DNA of 64,000 bases from Streptomyces filipinensis (GCF_014649495.1 NZ_BMTD01000018.1:1-64000), one strand, 5' to 3'; shown: positions 45,597-52,770, counted from the stretch's first letter. The notes: generated from the letters alone by a model not told the origin. Made by a program: numbers and translations.

Positions 45597-47024
45597 ATGT
45601 CAGACAGCTCCCCCCTGCCGCCCGTACGGCTGCACCCCGAAGCGGAGCTGGCGCGGGCCGCGCTGTCCACGCCGTTGCTCTCCCGTGCCGCCCGCCTCGC
45701 CCGCTGGGCCGGACCCGACACCCGCGTGGACGCCGGCGGCGGACTGGCCGAGGACCAGCTTCCGGCCGCCGCCGAACTGCTCGGACTGAGCGGCGACGAC
45801 GCCGCCGCGTACGCCAGTGAGGCCTGGCGGGTCGCCCTGGACGCCGGGCTGGTCGAGATCGTGGACGAGGAGGCCGGGACCGTCCGGGCCGGCGAGGAGC
45901 TGAAACTGCTCACCGCGGGTTCCCCGGCCGATGTGCTCGCCGTGTGGCTCACCGCGCTGGAGACCGTCATCGCCGACGCGAGCGTCCCCGATCTGGACGA
46001 CCTGGTCGACGCCCTGGACGAGGGCGGCGAGATCGATTTCTCGTCACTCGACTGGGACCCGGAGTCCGAGGCCGACTTCCTCGACGGCGTCCTCGGCAAC
46101 CTCTATCTGCTGACGGTGAGTGAGGACGGCCCCGGCGAGGGTCCGGTTCCGCTGCCCGCTCTGGCCGCCTCGATGCTGGTCCCCGACGACATGGGCGAGC
46201 CCACCAACGACGTCCTGGAGCAGGTCTCCGACGCGATGATGCGGCTCGACGACCAGTTCCGCGCCCTCGAACCGGTCGGGGTCGTGGAGTACCAGCCGGT
46301 CGACGAAGCCCTCATGGCCGACGCCGACGAGGAGCCCGCCACGCCGGTGGACGACACCGACGTCTCCCGCTACGGCATGGTCCGGCTCACCCCGCTCGGT
46401 GTGTACGGGCTGCGGGCGCGGCTGAGGGAGGCCGGATTCCAGGCACCGGCCGTCGGTGAACTCTCCGACAAGGGCGCGGACGCGCTGTTCGACGGGACGG
46501 CGGGATACGGGCAGGCGGCCGCCCGCGCCGAGACCGAGCGGTGGCTGGCGCGGCGGGAAGCCCTGGCCGCGGCACGGGAGTTGCTGGCAGCGGCCCGTGG
46601 TGCCGACGCGGGCGCGCCGCTGCGGAGGCTGCGCTGTCAGCAGGCGCTGACCCTGGTGGGGGCGGAGGCGGAGCCGGCGCTGCGGGAGGTGCTGGACGAT
46701 CCCGAGCTGGGCGGTCTGGCCCGGGTGTGGCTGAGTGAACGGGGGGCCGCGGGGATCCCGGCGCCGTCCGAGGCGATGGTGTTCTGGCTGACCATCGACA
46801 CGGTCGCCGCGCAGCTGGCCGCCGAGGGCAACTCCGAGGAGCTGCAGGCACTGGTGGAGGGGCTGGCGGCGCAGCACGGCGGGTTCTTCTCCGCGGCCTG
46901 GCGGGTCGAGCACCCGGCCACCGCCGATGTGCTGGAGGCGATGGGGCGGCTGCACCCGGACAAGAAGGTGGCGAAAGAGGCGCGGAAGGCGGCGTTCAAG
47001 GCGCGGTCGCAGCAGGGCGGGTGA
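45597..47024 (+). CDS. Conserved hypothetical protein, 475 residues
   Basis: I do not recognise a named domain. The protein is soluble and strongly acidic in its first two thirds: PDLDDLVDALDEGGEIDFSSLDWDPESEADFLDGVLG, ADADEEPATPVDDTDV. RYGMVRLTPLGVYGLRARLREAGF looks like the end of a winged-helix unit, and the region before 120 may hold another. The C-terminus is helical, ALREVLDDPELGGLARVWLSERG, ELQALVEGLAAQHGGFFSAAW, DVLEAMGRLHPDKKVAKEARKAAFKARSQQ, reminiscent of HEAT-like repeats. AGGAG lies upstream. It is a monocistronic-looking gene common in Streptomyces by general impression. Confidence 0.75.
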   Translation: MSDSSPLPPVRLHPEAELARAALSTPLLSRAARLARWAGPDTRVDAGGGLAEDQLPAAAELLGLSGDDAAAYASEAWRVALDAGLVEIVDEEAGTVRAGEELKLLTAGSPADVLAVWLTALETVIADASVPDLDDLVDALDEGGEIDFSSLDWDPESEADFLDGVLGNLYLLTVSEDGPGEGPVPLPALAASMLVPDDMGEPTNDVLEQVSDAMMRLDDQFRALEPVGVVEYQPVDEALMADADEEPATPVDDTDVSRYGMVRLTPLGVYGLRARLREAGFQAPAVGELSDKGADALFDGTAGYGQAAARAETERWLARREALAAARELLAAARGADAGAPLRRLRCQQALTLVGAEAEPALREVLDDPELGGLARVWLSERGAAGIPAPSEAMVFWLTIDTVAAQLAAEGNSEELQALVEGLAAQHGGFFSAAWRVEHPATADVLEAMGRLHPDKKVAKEARKAAFKARSQQGG

Positions 47025-47155
47025 GCCGACGGGGGTGCAGGGTCGCGCCGGGGCGCGGTCGCGGTACGGCGGGTGAGCCGACGGGGTGCCGGGTCGCGCC
47101 GGGGTGTGGTCGTGGCGCGCGGTGGGTGGGTCGATGGGGGTGCCGGGCCGCGGTG
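47021..47155 (+). repeat. Degenerate 52-53 bp tandem repeat, about 2.5 copies
   Basis: GTGAGCCGACGGGG begins at 47021 and again at 47073, and a diverged copy (GTGGGTCGATGGGG) begins at 47126. Each is followed by GGTGC(A/C)GGG(T/C)CGCG-like sequence. The first copy contains the stop codon of the preceding gene, so duplication may have started from its 3' end. Confidence 0.7.
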
Positions 47156-47306
47156 GGTCCGGTCCGGTGCCGCCCCGCTGCCTTCGGGTGGGCGGGTCCC
47201 GGGTGCGCCCTTGCGACGGACGGGACATCGCGGATGGCCGGTGCTTGGGCTTCCCATGGGGCGGTGCATACGGTTTCTTGAACACGGGCCGCCGAAGTAG
47301 GGCGTT

Positions 47307-47328
47307 GTTCAACTGCCGTTCAGAAGCG
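47307..47328 (+). promoter_or_regulatory. PHO-box-like direct repeat
   Basis: GTTCAACTGCC followed directly by GTTCAGAAGCG gives two 11-base units each beginning GTTCA, the arrangement recognised by PhoP in Streptomyces. It lies 72 bases upstream of a PhoX-like gene. This supports induction by phosphate starvation. The match is good in the GTTCA core but weak outside it. Confidence 0.65.
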
Positions 47329-47399
47329 GGCGGGAGCGTGTGCGCCGAACCGAGGTCCGCCACCCTCCACGGCACTCCCACCGTCTCAGGAGACACACC

Positions 47400-48851
47400 A
47401 TGTCGCTCACCCGCAGGGACTTCGCCAGAACCTCCGCGATCACCGGTGCCGGGGTCGCCCTGGCGGGCAGTGTCGGCGCGCTGGCCACCGCGCCGAACGC
47501 CCTCGCCGCGACGGACATCGACAGCGACGAGGCGCAGCCGGCGCACGGCGGCCACCACGGCGTGGGCTACGGCCCGTTGCACCCCGACCCGGCCGGCATC
47601 CTGGCCCTGCCCGCGGGCTTCACGTACGAGATCGTCACCTACAGCGGCAGGACCAGGCTGGAGTCCGGCGAGTCCACACCCTCCAACCACGACGGCACCG
47701 CCGCCTTCGAGGGCCCGCGCGGCACCACGCTCCTCGTCAACAACCACGAACTGGCCGGCGCCCGCGCCCAGTGGCCGCACCCCGTGCCGCTCGCCGAGGG
47801 CCTCGTCTACGACCCGGCCGCGGCCGGCGGCTGCACCGTCGTCGAGGTCCGCCGTGGCGGCGAGGTCGCCGAGTGGGTGGGCATCGCCGGCACCGCCACC
47901 AACTGCGCGGGCGGCAGCACCCCGTGGGGCACCTGGCTCACCTGCGAGGAGACCGAGGACAAGGCCGGCAGGAACGGTTTCACCAAGGACCACGGCTATG
48001 TCTTCGAGGTCGACCCCGAGGACCGCCGTGCCAACCGCGACCCGAAGCCCGTCAAGGCCCTCGGCCGCTACGCCCACGAGGCCGTCGTCGTCGATCCCCG
48101 GCGCGGCCACCTCTACCTCACCGAGGACGCGTCCGGGCCCAACGGCCTGCTCTACCGCTGGACCCCGCCGGAGGGCTTCCGGCACGGCCACGGCAGGCTG
48201 CGCACCCTCGCCGACGACGCGGGCAGCCTCCAGGCCTTCAAGTGCTTCGACTCCGGCGGCAGGTTCGTGGACGACCTGTCCCGCGCCACCAGGACCGGCA
48301 CCGTCTTCGGGGTCGACTGGGTGGACGTCCCCGACCGCGACGCCCGGCAGGTCTCCACCCGCAAGCAGTTCACCGACGGCCAGGTCACCCGCGCCCGCAA
48401 GCTGGAGGGCATGTGGTGGGGCGACGGCGGCGCCTACATCGTCTCCTCCTTCGCCCGCGCGGAGAGCCCGGTCCAGCACGACGGCCAGGTCTGGTTCTAC
48501 GACCCGGGGCGTCGCACCCTCACCCTGAAGGTGCTGTTCGGCGTGAACCCGGATCCGGCCGCCGACGGCGCCTTCGACGGCCCGGACAACATCACCGTCT
48601 CCCCGTACGGCGGCCTCGTCATCGCCGAGGACGGCGAGGGCGTGCAGCACCTGTTCGGCGCCACCGAGAGCGGCCGTACCTACCCCATCGCCCGCAACGA
48701 ACTCAACATCGGCACCGAGGACGCCCCGGAATACAGCGAGTTCACCGGCGTCACCTTCTCGCCCGACGGCAGGACCCTGTTCGCGAACATCCAGACGCCC
48801 GGCATCATGCTCGCCGTCACCGGGCCCTGGAAGCGGCAGAAACGCGGCTGA
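47400..48851 (+). CDS. Tat-exported PhoX-like (DUF839) phosphatase
   Basis: The 483-residue protein has a twin-arginine signal SLTRRDFARTSAITGAGVALAG, so it folds before export. The remainder matches DUF839/PhoX: PAGFTYEIVTYSGRT, STPSNHDGTAAFEG, LLVNNHELAGA, GTATNCAGGSTPWGTWLTCEETED, HGYVFEVDP, GRYAHEAVVVD, VYLTEDASGPNGLLYRW and GPDNITVSPYGGLVIAEDGEG. PhoX enzymes use Ca2+ and Fe3+ and cleave phosphate monoesters and diesters outside the cell. AGGAG lies seven bases before the ATG. A PHO-box-like repeat upstream fits the function. Confidence 0.88.
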   Translation: MSLTRRDFARTSAITGAGVALAGSVGALATAPNALAATDIDSDEAQPAHGGHHGVGYGPLHPDPAGILALPAGFTYEIVTYSGRTRLESGESTPSNHDGTAAFEGPRGTTLLVNNHELAGARAQWPHPVPLAEGLVYDPAAAGGCTVVEVRRGGEVAEWVGIAGTATNCAGGSTPWGTWLTCEETEDKAGRNGFTKDHGYVFEVDPEDRRANRDPKPVKALGRYAHEAVVVDPRRGHLYLTEDASGPNGLLYRWTPPEGFRHGHGRLRTLADDAGSLQAFKCFDSGGRFVDDLSRATRTGTVFGVDWVDVPDRDARQVSTRKQFTDGQVTRARKLEGMWWGDGGAYIVSSFARAESPVQHDGQVWFYDPGRRTLTLKVLFGVNPDPAADGAFDGPDNITVSPYGGLVIAEDGEGVQHLFGATESGRTYPIARNELNIGTEDAPEYSEFTGVTFSPDGRTLFANIQTPGIMLAVTGPWKRQKRG

Positions 48852-48898
48852 ACCCCGCACGCCGATTAATTCGTTCGCCCCACTCGCGGCCGCCCTCC

Positions 48899-48904
48899 TA
48901 CAGT
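48899..48904 (+). promoter_or_regulatory. -10 box candidate for the first Y-RNA-like gene
   Basis: TACAGT would place the transcription start near 48911-48912, where GTCCAG begins. GTCCAG can pair with CTGGAC at 49044-49049, so the -10 box and the proposed RNA terminal stem agree. TTCGCC 19 bases upstream is a weak -35. No similar box stands at the same place before the second RNA. Confidence 0.45.
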
Positions 48905-48905
48905 G

Positions 48906-49056
48906 ATGCACGTCCAGGTGCGAAGGCAGGACCTACTTCCACTCATAATGGGGCGGCCGCGGGTTCGAGTCCCGCCACCGGTACAACTGGCCGGTGTAGC
49001 TCAGGGGTTAGAGCACCTACGTCGGTTCCGCCGACCTCGATCTCTGGACACCACAA
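48906..49056 (+). ncRNA. Y-RNA-like RNA 1 with permuted tRNA-Met-like domain
   Basis: All parts of a tRNA are present, but in permuted order. Anticodon arm 48937-48953 (5-bp stem with two G-U pairs, loop CTCATAA, anticodon CAU). Variable loop 48954-48958 (5 bases). T arm 48959-48975 (GCGGG/CCCGC, loop TTCGAGT). Acceptor 3' strand 48976-48982, seven-base linker, acceptor 5' strand 48990-48996 (seven pairs, the last G-U). TA at positions 8-9, D arm 48999-49014 (GCTC/GAGC with GGGG in the loop) and A26. The break is between tRNA positions 26 and 27, where the outer arms join. The outer arms start with ATGCACGTCCAGGTGCGAAG and can close with GTCCAG/CTGGAC. The neighbour gene encodes Ro60, so a YrlA-type Y RNA is the best reading. 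Exact ends are unknown. Confidence 0.78.
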
Positions 49057-49060
49057 CTTC

Positions 49061-49282
49061 ATGCACCTCCCGGTGCGAAGCATGTGATCTCGGGGAGGCG
49101 CAGCTCATGGTGGGTGCCCGGTGCGCAGGCAGCGGTTACTTCGGGGGCTGGTGGGGAAACCCGTGCGGGTTCGAATCCCGTCATCGACTCAGGGTCGGTG
49201 TGGCGGAACGGAAGACGCGCCAGTTACAGCTACCGCAGTCGATTTCGACCTCGGACGCCCTCCTTTTGTTGCGCCTCCCTCC
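49061..49282 (+). ncRNA. Y-RNA-like RNA 2 with permuted tRNA-Leu-like domain
   Basis: The start ATGCACCTCCCGGTGCGAAG matches RNA 1 in 18 of 20 bases. A permuted class II tRNA domain follows. Variable-arm hairpin GGG-AAA-CCC (49154-49162), T arm 49165-49181 (loop TTCGAAT). Acceptor strands 49182-49188 and 49194-49200 (seven pairs) around a five-base linker. TG, then a Leu-type three-pair D arm GCG/CGC (49203-49218). CTGGT (49148-49152) can pair with GCCAG (49219-49223). Outside it, 49092-49104 pairs with 49268-49280 over 13 positions (two G-U). The 3' hairpin GTCG-ATTT-CGAC plus CTCG (49238-49253) parallels RNA 1. The RNA may be transcribed alone, with RNA 1, or as part of the rsr leader. Confidence 0.72.
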
Positions 49283-49293
49283 GAAAGCGAAAA

Positions 49294-49309
49294 GAATTCG
49301 GGGGAATTC
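49294..49309 (+). promoter_or_regulatory. Hairpin holding the rsr Shine-Dalgarno in its loop
   Basis: GAATTC-GGGG-GAATTC is a perfect 6-bp stem with the ribosome-binding G run as its loop and first stem base. The ATG follows three bases later. Folding, binding by Ro60, or pairing to the C-rich RNA segments could tune rsr translation. Confidence 0.55.
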
Positions 49310-49312
49310 ACC

Positions 49313-50893
49313 ATGGCGCGATTCAACACACGGACCACGAGGGCACAGCCGAAGTCGGCGGTGACCTCGACGGGCCGGATCCTGCGGACCTACGAGGGCG
49401 GCCGGGGCCAGGAGCGCGATCCGCGCTCGGAGCTGTTCCTGCTCGCCGTCTCCCACTTCGCGCAGAACACCTTCTACGAGTCCGGCGCCGACCGCGACGA
49501 CCGGTTCGCCCGGCTCGTGCGCGACCTCGCCGTCACCGACCCGGACTGGACGGCCGGACTGCTCGGCTGGCTGCGTGGCGAGGGGCACCTGCGGACCGCC
49601 TCGCTCGTGGGCGCCGCCGAGTACGTGCACGCGCGTCTGGCGGCGGGCGCGACCGACGGTCCGTCGAACCGACAGGTCGTGGACGCGGTGCTGCAGCGCC
49701 CCGACGAGCCCGGCGAACTGCTCGCGTACTGGACGTCGACGTACGGCCGCGCCGTCCCCAAGCCCGTCAAGCGCGGGGTCGCCGACGCCGTACGCCGGCT
49801 CTACCACGCCAAGTCGCTGCTGAAGTACGACACGGCGTCCAAGGGCTACCGCTTCGGCGACATCCTCAACCTGGTGCACGCGGCACCGGACCCGGACAAG
49901 CCGTGGCAGGGTGAGCTGTTCCGGTACGCCCTCGACCGCCGGCACAACCCGGACACCGCCGTGCCGCCCGCGTCCCTCCCGGTGCTCACCGGGCACCGCG
50001 AGCTGATGGCGCTGCCCGTCGCCGAGCGGCGTGCGGTCGTCACCTCACCCGGGGGCGCCGAGCGGCTCGCGGCGGCCGGCCTCACCTGGGAGGCGCTGGC
50101 CGGCTGGCTCCAGGGCCCGATGGACAGGGCGGCCTGGGAGGCCGTGATCCCCTCCATGGGCGCGATGGCGCTGGTCCGCAACCTGCGCAACTTCGACGAG
50201 GCCGGTGTGTCCGACGAGGTGGCGGCCCGGGTCGCCGCGCGCATCAGCGACCCGGAGCAGGTGGCGCGCTCGCGGCAGTTCCCGTTCCGCTACCTCGCCG
50301 CCCACCGGCACGCGCCGTCGCTGCGCTGGTCGTACCCGCTGGAGCAGGCGCTCGGTCACTCGCTGGCCAACGTGCCCGCGCTGCCGGGCCGCACGCTGGT
50401 GCTGGTCGACCGGTCGGGCTCGATGTTCTGGGCGCCCTCCCGTGACCGTTCGGAGCTCACCCGGGCCGACGCGGCGGCGATCTTCGGCACCGCGCTCGCG
50501 CTGCGGGCGGCTGACGCCGACCTCGTCGAGTTCGGTACGACCAGCAACAAGGTGCCGTTCCGCCGGGGCGAGTCGGTGCTGAGGATCCTGGAGCGCTTCG
50601 GCAACCTGGGCGGCACCGACACCACCGACGCGGTGCGCCGGCACTACACGAAGCACGACCGGGTGCTGATCGTCACCGACGAGCAGTACGCCCCGAACCG
50701 GCACGGCGACCCGACCGCCCAGATCCCGGCCCACGTGCCCGTCTACACCTGGAACCTGGAGGGCTACCGGCCGGGCCACGGACCGTCGGGCACGGGCAAC
50801 CGGCACACGTTCGGCGGCCTCTCGGACGCGGCCTTCCGGATGGTGCCCCTGCTCGAAGCGGCCCGTGACACCCGCTGGCCGTGGCAGGCCTGA
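49313..50893 (+). CDS. rsr: Ro60-family RNA-binding protein (TROVE and vWA domains)
   Basis: The 526-residue protein is a bacterial Ro60 (Rsr). Residues 1 to about 340 form the TROVE HEAT-repeat ring: [87 protein letters not shown]-like segments, and [20 protein letters not shown]. The C-terminal vWA domain has a full MIDAS site: DRSGS, the Thr in GGTDTTDAV, and TDEQ. Length matches Deinococcus Rsr. The family holds misfolded RNA ends in its ring and is tethered by Y RNA to polynucleotide phosphorylase. Two Y-RNA-like genes lie directly upstream. ATG at 49313 follows a G-rich ribosome site; longer in-frame starts lie within the RNA genes and are rejected. Confidence 0.93.
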   Translation: MARFNTRTTRAQPKSAVTSTGRILRTYEGGRGQERDPRSELFLLAVSHFAQNTFYESGADRDDRFARLVRDLAVTDPDWTAGLLGWLRGEGHLRTASLVGAAEYVHARLAAGATDGPSNRQVVDAVLQRPDEPGELLAYWTSTYGRAVPKPVKRGVADAVRRLYHAKSLLKYDTASKGYRFGDILNLVHAAPDPDKPWQGELFRYALDRRHNPDTAVPPASLPVLTGHRELMALPVAERRAVVTSPGGAERLAAAGLTWEALAGWLQGPMDRAAWEAVIPSMGAMALVRNLRNFDEAGVSDEVAARVAARISDPEQVARSRQFPFRYLAAHRHAPSLRWSYPLEQALGHSLANVPALPGRTLVLVDRSGSMFWAPSRDRSELTRADAAAIFGTALALRAADADLVEFGTTSNKVPFRRGESVLRILERFGNLGGTDTTDAVRRHYTKHDRVLIVTDEQYAPNRHGDPTAQIPAHVPVYTWNLEGYRPGHGPSGTGNRHTFGGLSDAAFRMVPLLEAARDTRWPWQA

Positions 50894-50910
50894 GCGGCAC
50901 CCGGTCTGTA

Positions 50911-50932
50911 CCCGGTCCGGGAACGGACCGGG
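50911..50932 (+). terminator. Terminator of rsr
   Basis: CCCGGTCC, loop GGGAAC, GGACCGGG form a perfect 8-bp stem 17 bases after the rsr stop. A second CCGGTC stretch lies just before it. No T tract follows. Confidence 0.7.
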
Positions 50933-51017
50933 CCCTGATCGTGGCCCGCACTCGTACGGGGGGTGCGGGCCACACCCATGTCCGGCGGTCCGCCGGCCGC
51001 AGCCGGGGCCGAGGTGC

Positions 51018-51206
51018 GGCTGGGCGTACGAGGTCGCCGCCCAGGAACGGCAGTCGGGCGTCTTCTTCGACACGGTGGCCGTGTGCTGGGTGACCGGGTG
51101 CACGCAGGTGGGCATGGTCGCCGGATTCCGGTCGCTCGAAGAGGCCGGCGGACGCCGGCGCCGCGTGATCGGCATCGACGCGTCCGCCGAACCCGCCGCC
51201 ACCTGA
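51018..51206 (+). pseudogene. Remnant of ACC deaminase / D-cysteine desulfhydrase gene
   Basis: A 62-codon stretch reads [32 protein letters not shown] and [13 protein letters not shown] before a stop. It aligns with the middle of 1-aminocyclopropane-1-carboxylate deaminase, where VVVCSVTGSTQAGMV and [13 protein letters not shown] are usual. The PLP-binding N-terminal half and C-terminal third are missing. Ser to Trp and Ser to Cys changes hit the conserved phosphate-binding loop. No ribosome site or plausible start precedes it. It is most likely debris of a lost acdS-type gene. Confidence 0.7.
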
Positions 51207-51230
51207 TCACAGATTACTACCTTCTGTGCC

Positions 51231-51276
51231 TATATTTCTCACGCTGAGTAGTCGATTAAGTGAGCATTTGTGCTCA
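51231..51276 (+). promoter_or_regulatory. AT-rich -10 and hairpin before the repetitive secreted protein
   Basis: TATATT (51231-51236) is unusually AT-rich here and suits a -10 box. TGAGCA-TTTG-TGCTCA (51261-51276) is a perfect 6-bp hairpin in the predicted leader, 18 bases before the ATG. It may be an operator or an mRNA-stabilising structure. Confidence 0.5.
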
Positions 51277-51294
51277 GGTGAGAAAGGGTCAACC

Positions 51295-52023
51295 ATGCGC
51301 ACATTCCAGCGCGCAGCGCTTGTGGCCGCCGTGGTCACGGGACTGTCCGCCCTTGGCGCCGGCACCGGCTTCGCCGATGACGACGACGGTCCGTACCAGG
51401 TCTCCGCGGTGGCCTCGGCGACGGCTTCCGCGCAGGCCACCGCGGTGGTCACGTGGGTCGCCCCGCCCGGCGGACCGCAGTCCGACACGCAGTCCGATAC
51501 GCAGTCGGACTCGCAGTCCAACTCCCAGTCCCACTCCCAGGCGGACCCGCAGTCGGATTCCCAGTCGGACTCCCAGGCGGACCCGCAGTCGGACTCCCAA
51601 GCCGATTCGCAGTCGGACTCGCCTGCGACCTCGCCGGCCGAGGAGTCGACCGAAGACGAGCAGAATCAGCCGACGGAGGAGGGTCACCAGGGTCCCGGGC
51701 CGCAGCGTGATCACAAGCCTTCGGCGTCGAAGCCTGGCAAGAAGCCTGCGGCGCCGAAGCCCGGTAAGAAGCCCGCGGCGTCGAAGCCTGGCAAGAAGCC
51801 TGCGGCGTCGAAGCCCGATCACAAGCCCTCGGCGTCGAAGCCTGGCAAGAAGCCTGCGGCGTCGAAGCCCGATCACAAGCCCTCGGCGTCGAAGCACGAG
51901 CACAAGCAGCACGGGGCGAAGCCCAGCCACAAGCACCACGGGCGCGGGCACAGCCACAAGCACGGGCGCGGAGTCGAGCGGTTCTCGGGCGCCTGGGCTT
52001 CCATGGTGACGTCGGCCGAATGA
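51295..52023 (+). CDS. Secreted low-complexity protein with Ser/Gln/Asp and Lys/Pro repeats
   Basis: The 242-residue product has a Sec signal, [33 protein letters not shown] start and a Ser/Ala/Thr stretch follow. Next come an acidic repeat zone (about 62-109, SQSD/SQAD units), a basic repeat zone (about 138-200, SKPGKKPAA and SKPDHKPSA units) and a His-rich end ([26 protein letters not shown]). Charges thus run from acidic to basic to metal-binding. No catalytic domain is visible. Wall or teichoic acid binding, DNA binding, or metal buffering are possible. AAAGGG lies six bases before the ATG. Confidence 0.82.
   Translation: MRTFQRAALVAAVVTGLSALGAGTGFADDDDGPYQVSAVASATASAQATAVVTWVAPPGGPQSDTQSDTQSDSQSNSQSHSQADPQSDSQSDSQADPQSDSQADSQSDSPATSPAEESTEDEQNQPTEEGHQGPGPQRDHKPSASKPGKKPAAPKPGKKPAASKPGKKPAASKPDHKPSASKPGKKPAASKPDHKPSASKHEHKQHGAKPSHKHHGRGHSHKHGRGVERFSGAWASMVTSAE
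51478..51621 (+). repeat. Ser/Gln/Asp-coding short repeats
   Basis: Units of six to twelve bases such as CAGTCCGACTCC and CAGGCGGACCCG recur about sixteen times in frame. They encode QSDS/QADP. Third-base variation shows the array is not brand new. Confidence 0.85.
51715..51894 (+). repeat. Lys/Pro-coding 27-30 bp repeats
   Basis: SKPGKKPAA and SKPDHKPSA units alternate about seven times. The DNA copies are nearly identical (AAGCCTGGCAAGAAGCCTGC recurs), so this array is younger than the acidic one and may vary in number. Confidence 0.85.
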
Positions 52024-52066
52024 CCTGTGCGCGGCGGCCGTCGGCGGGCGGGGCCATGATGGCGGT

Positions 52067-52705
52067 GTGCCCCGCCCCTCGACGCCCGGTCCGGCCGAGG
52101 CCTTCGGCCGCCTCGAATCGGCCCCCACGCCCCGGACCGCCGTGGCGTGGCTTCCCCCGGCCGAACTCTGGCCCGCCGTCCAGCGCATCCGCGCCGTGCA
52201 CGACCCGCAGATCCGCCGCTGGCCACCCCATGTGAACCTGGTCTTCGGCTTCGTACCGGAGGAGGACTTCCCGGTGGCGTTCCGGCTGCTGGCCGCCGCG
52301 GCCGCCGGTTGCGAGGCCTTCGACATCCGGCTCAGCGGAGTCCACGCCTTCCGCCACCGGTCCTACGCCACGGTGTGGCTCGACCCCGCGGCGGCCGGCC
52401 TCGCCCCCTGGACACGGCTCCAGCGCGCGCTGGCGGAGCCCTTCCCCTCCTGTACGGAGCGCTTTTCTCGCTTCACCCCGCATCTCTCGCTGGGCCGCAC
52501 CCGCGTCCCGCGCGTCCTCGCGGCCGACTGTGCCGCCCGGCTCGGCGTGCTGCAGGCGCGTGTGGCCGAGATCGAGGTGCTCTCCCGCCGCGGCGACGGC
52601 CCCATGCGGACGCGGGCCACCATCGGTCTGGGCACCGGCGCCGTACACCGGCACCTCGGGCCGGACCCGGCCACCGGCGGGTACGAGCCACCGGACCGGC
52701 ACTGA
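52067..52705 (+). CDS. 2'-5' RNA ligase-like 2H phosphoesterase
   Basis: The 212-residue protein has the two H-x-(S/T/N)-hydrophobic motifs of the 2H family: [11 protein letters not shown] and [11 protein letters not shown]. The fold suits RNA ligase/cyclic phosphodiesterase (ThpR/LigT) activity on 2',3'-cyclic phosphate or 2'-5' RNA ends. The first motif has Asn in place of the usual Ser/Thr, which may lower or change activity. The start is a GTG. It lies 1.2 kb downstream of rsr, so a role in RNA repair with Ro60 is possible, but two unrelated genes stand between. Confidence 0.82.
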   Translation: MPRPSTPGPAEAFGRLESAPTPRTAVAWLPPAELWPAVQRIRAVHDPQIRRWPPHVNLVFGFVPEEDFPVAFRLLAAAAAGCEAFDIRLSGVHAFRHRSYATVWLDPAAAGLAPWTRLQRALAEPFPSCTERFSRFTPHLSLGRTRVPRVLAADCAARLGVLQARVAEIEVLSRRGDGPMRTRATIGLGTGAVHRHLGPDPATGGYEPPDRH

Positions 52706-52770
52706 CCGGGCGCTGGCGAGCGCTCCGCGGCGGAGGTGCCCTTGACCGGCCCGCTGGTGCAGACTCGGGT

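Noticed and set aside
48937-49020. An ordinary tRNA-Met or tRNA-Leu gene in the rsr upstream region
   Set aside because: T arm precedes D arm and the acceptor strands are joined by a short linker, so a normal 5' to 3' tRNA cannot form. A permuted mimic fits all elements better.
49121-49312. N-terminal extension of Ro60 starting at 49121
   Set aside because: The extra codons coincide with the structured RNA region, have no protein similarity that I recognise, and a G-rich ribosome site stands directly before the ATG at 49313.
50865-51206. A functional 113-codon gene containing the ACC-deaminase-like segment
   Set aside because: The first 51 codons run through the rsr terminator hairpin and show no similarity. 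No ribosome site is present, and the similar part lacks both ends of the enzyme.
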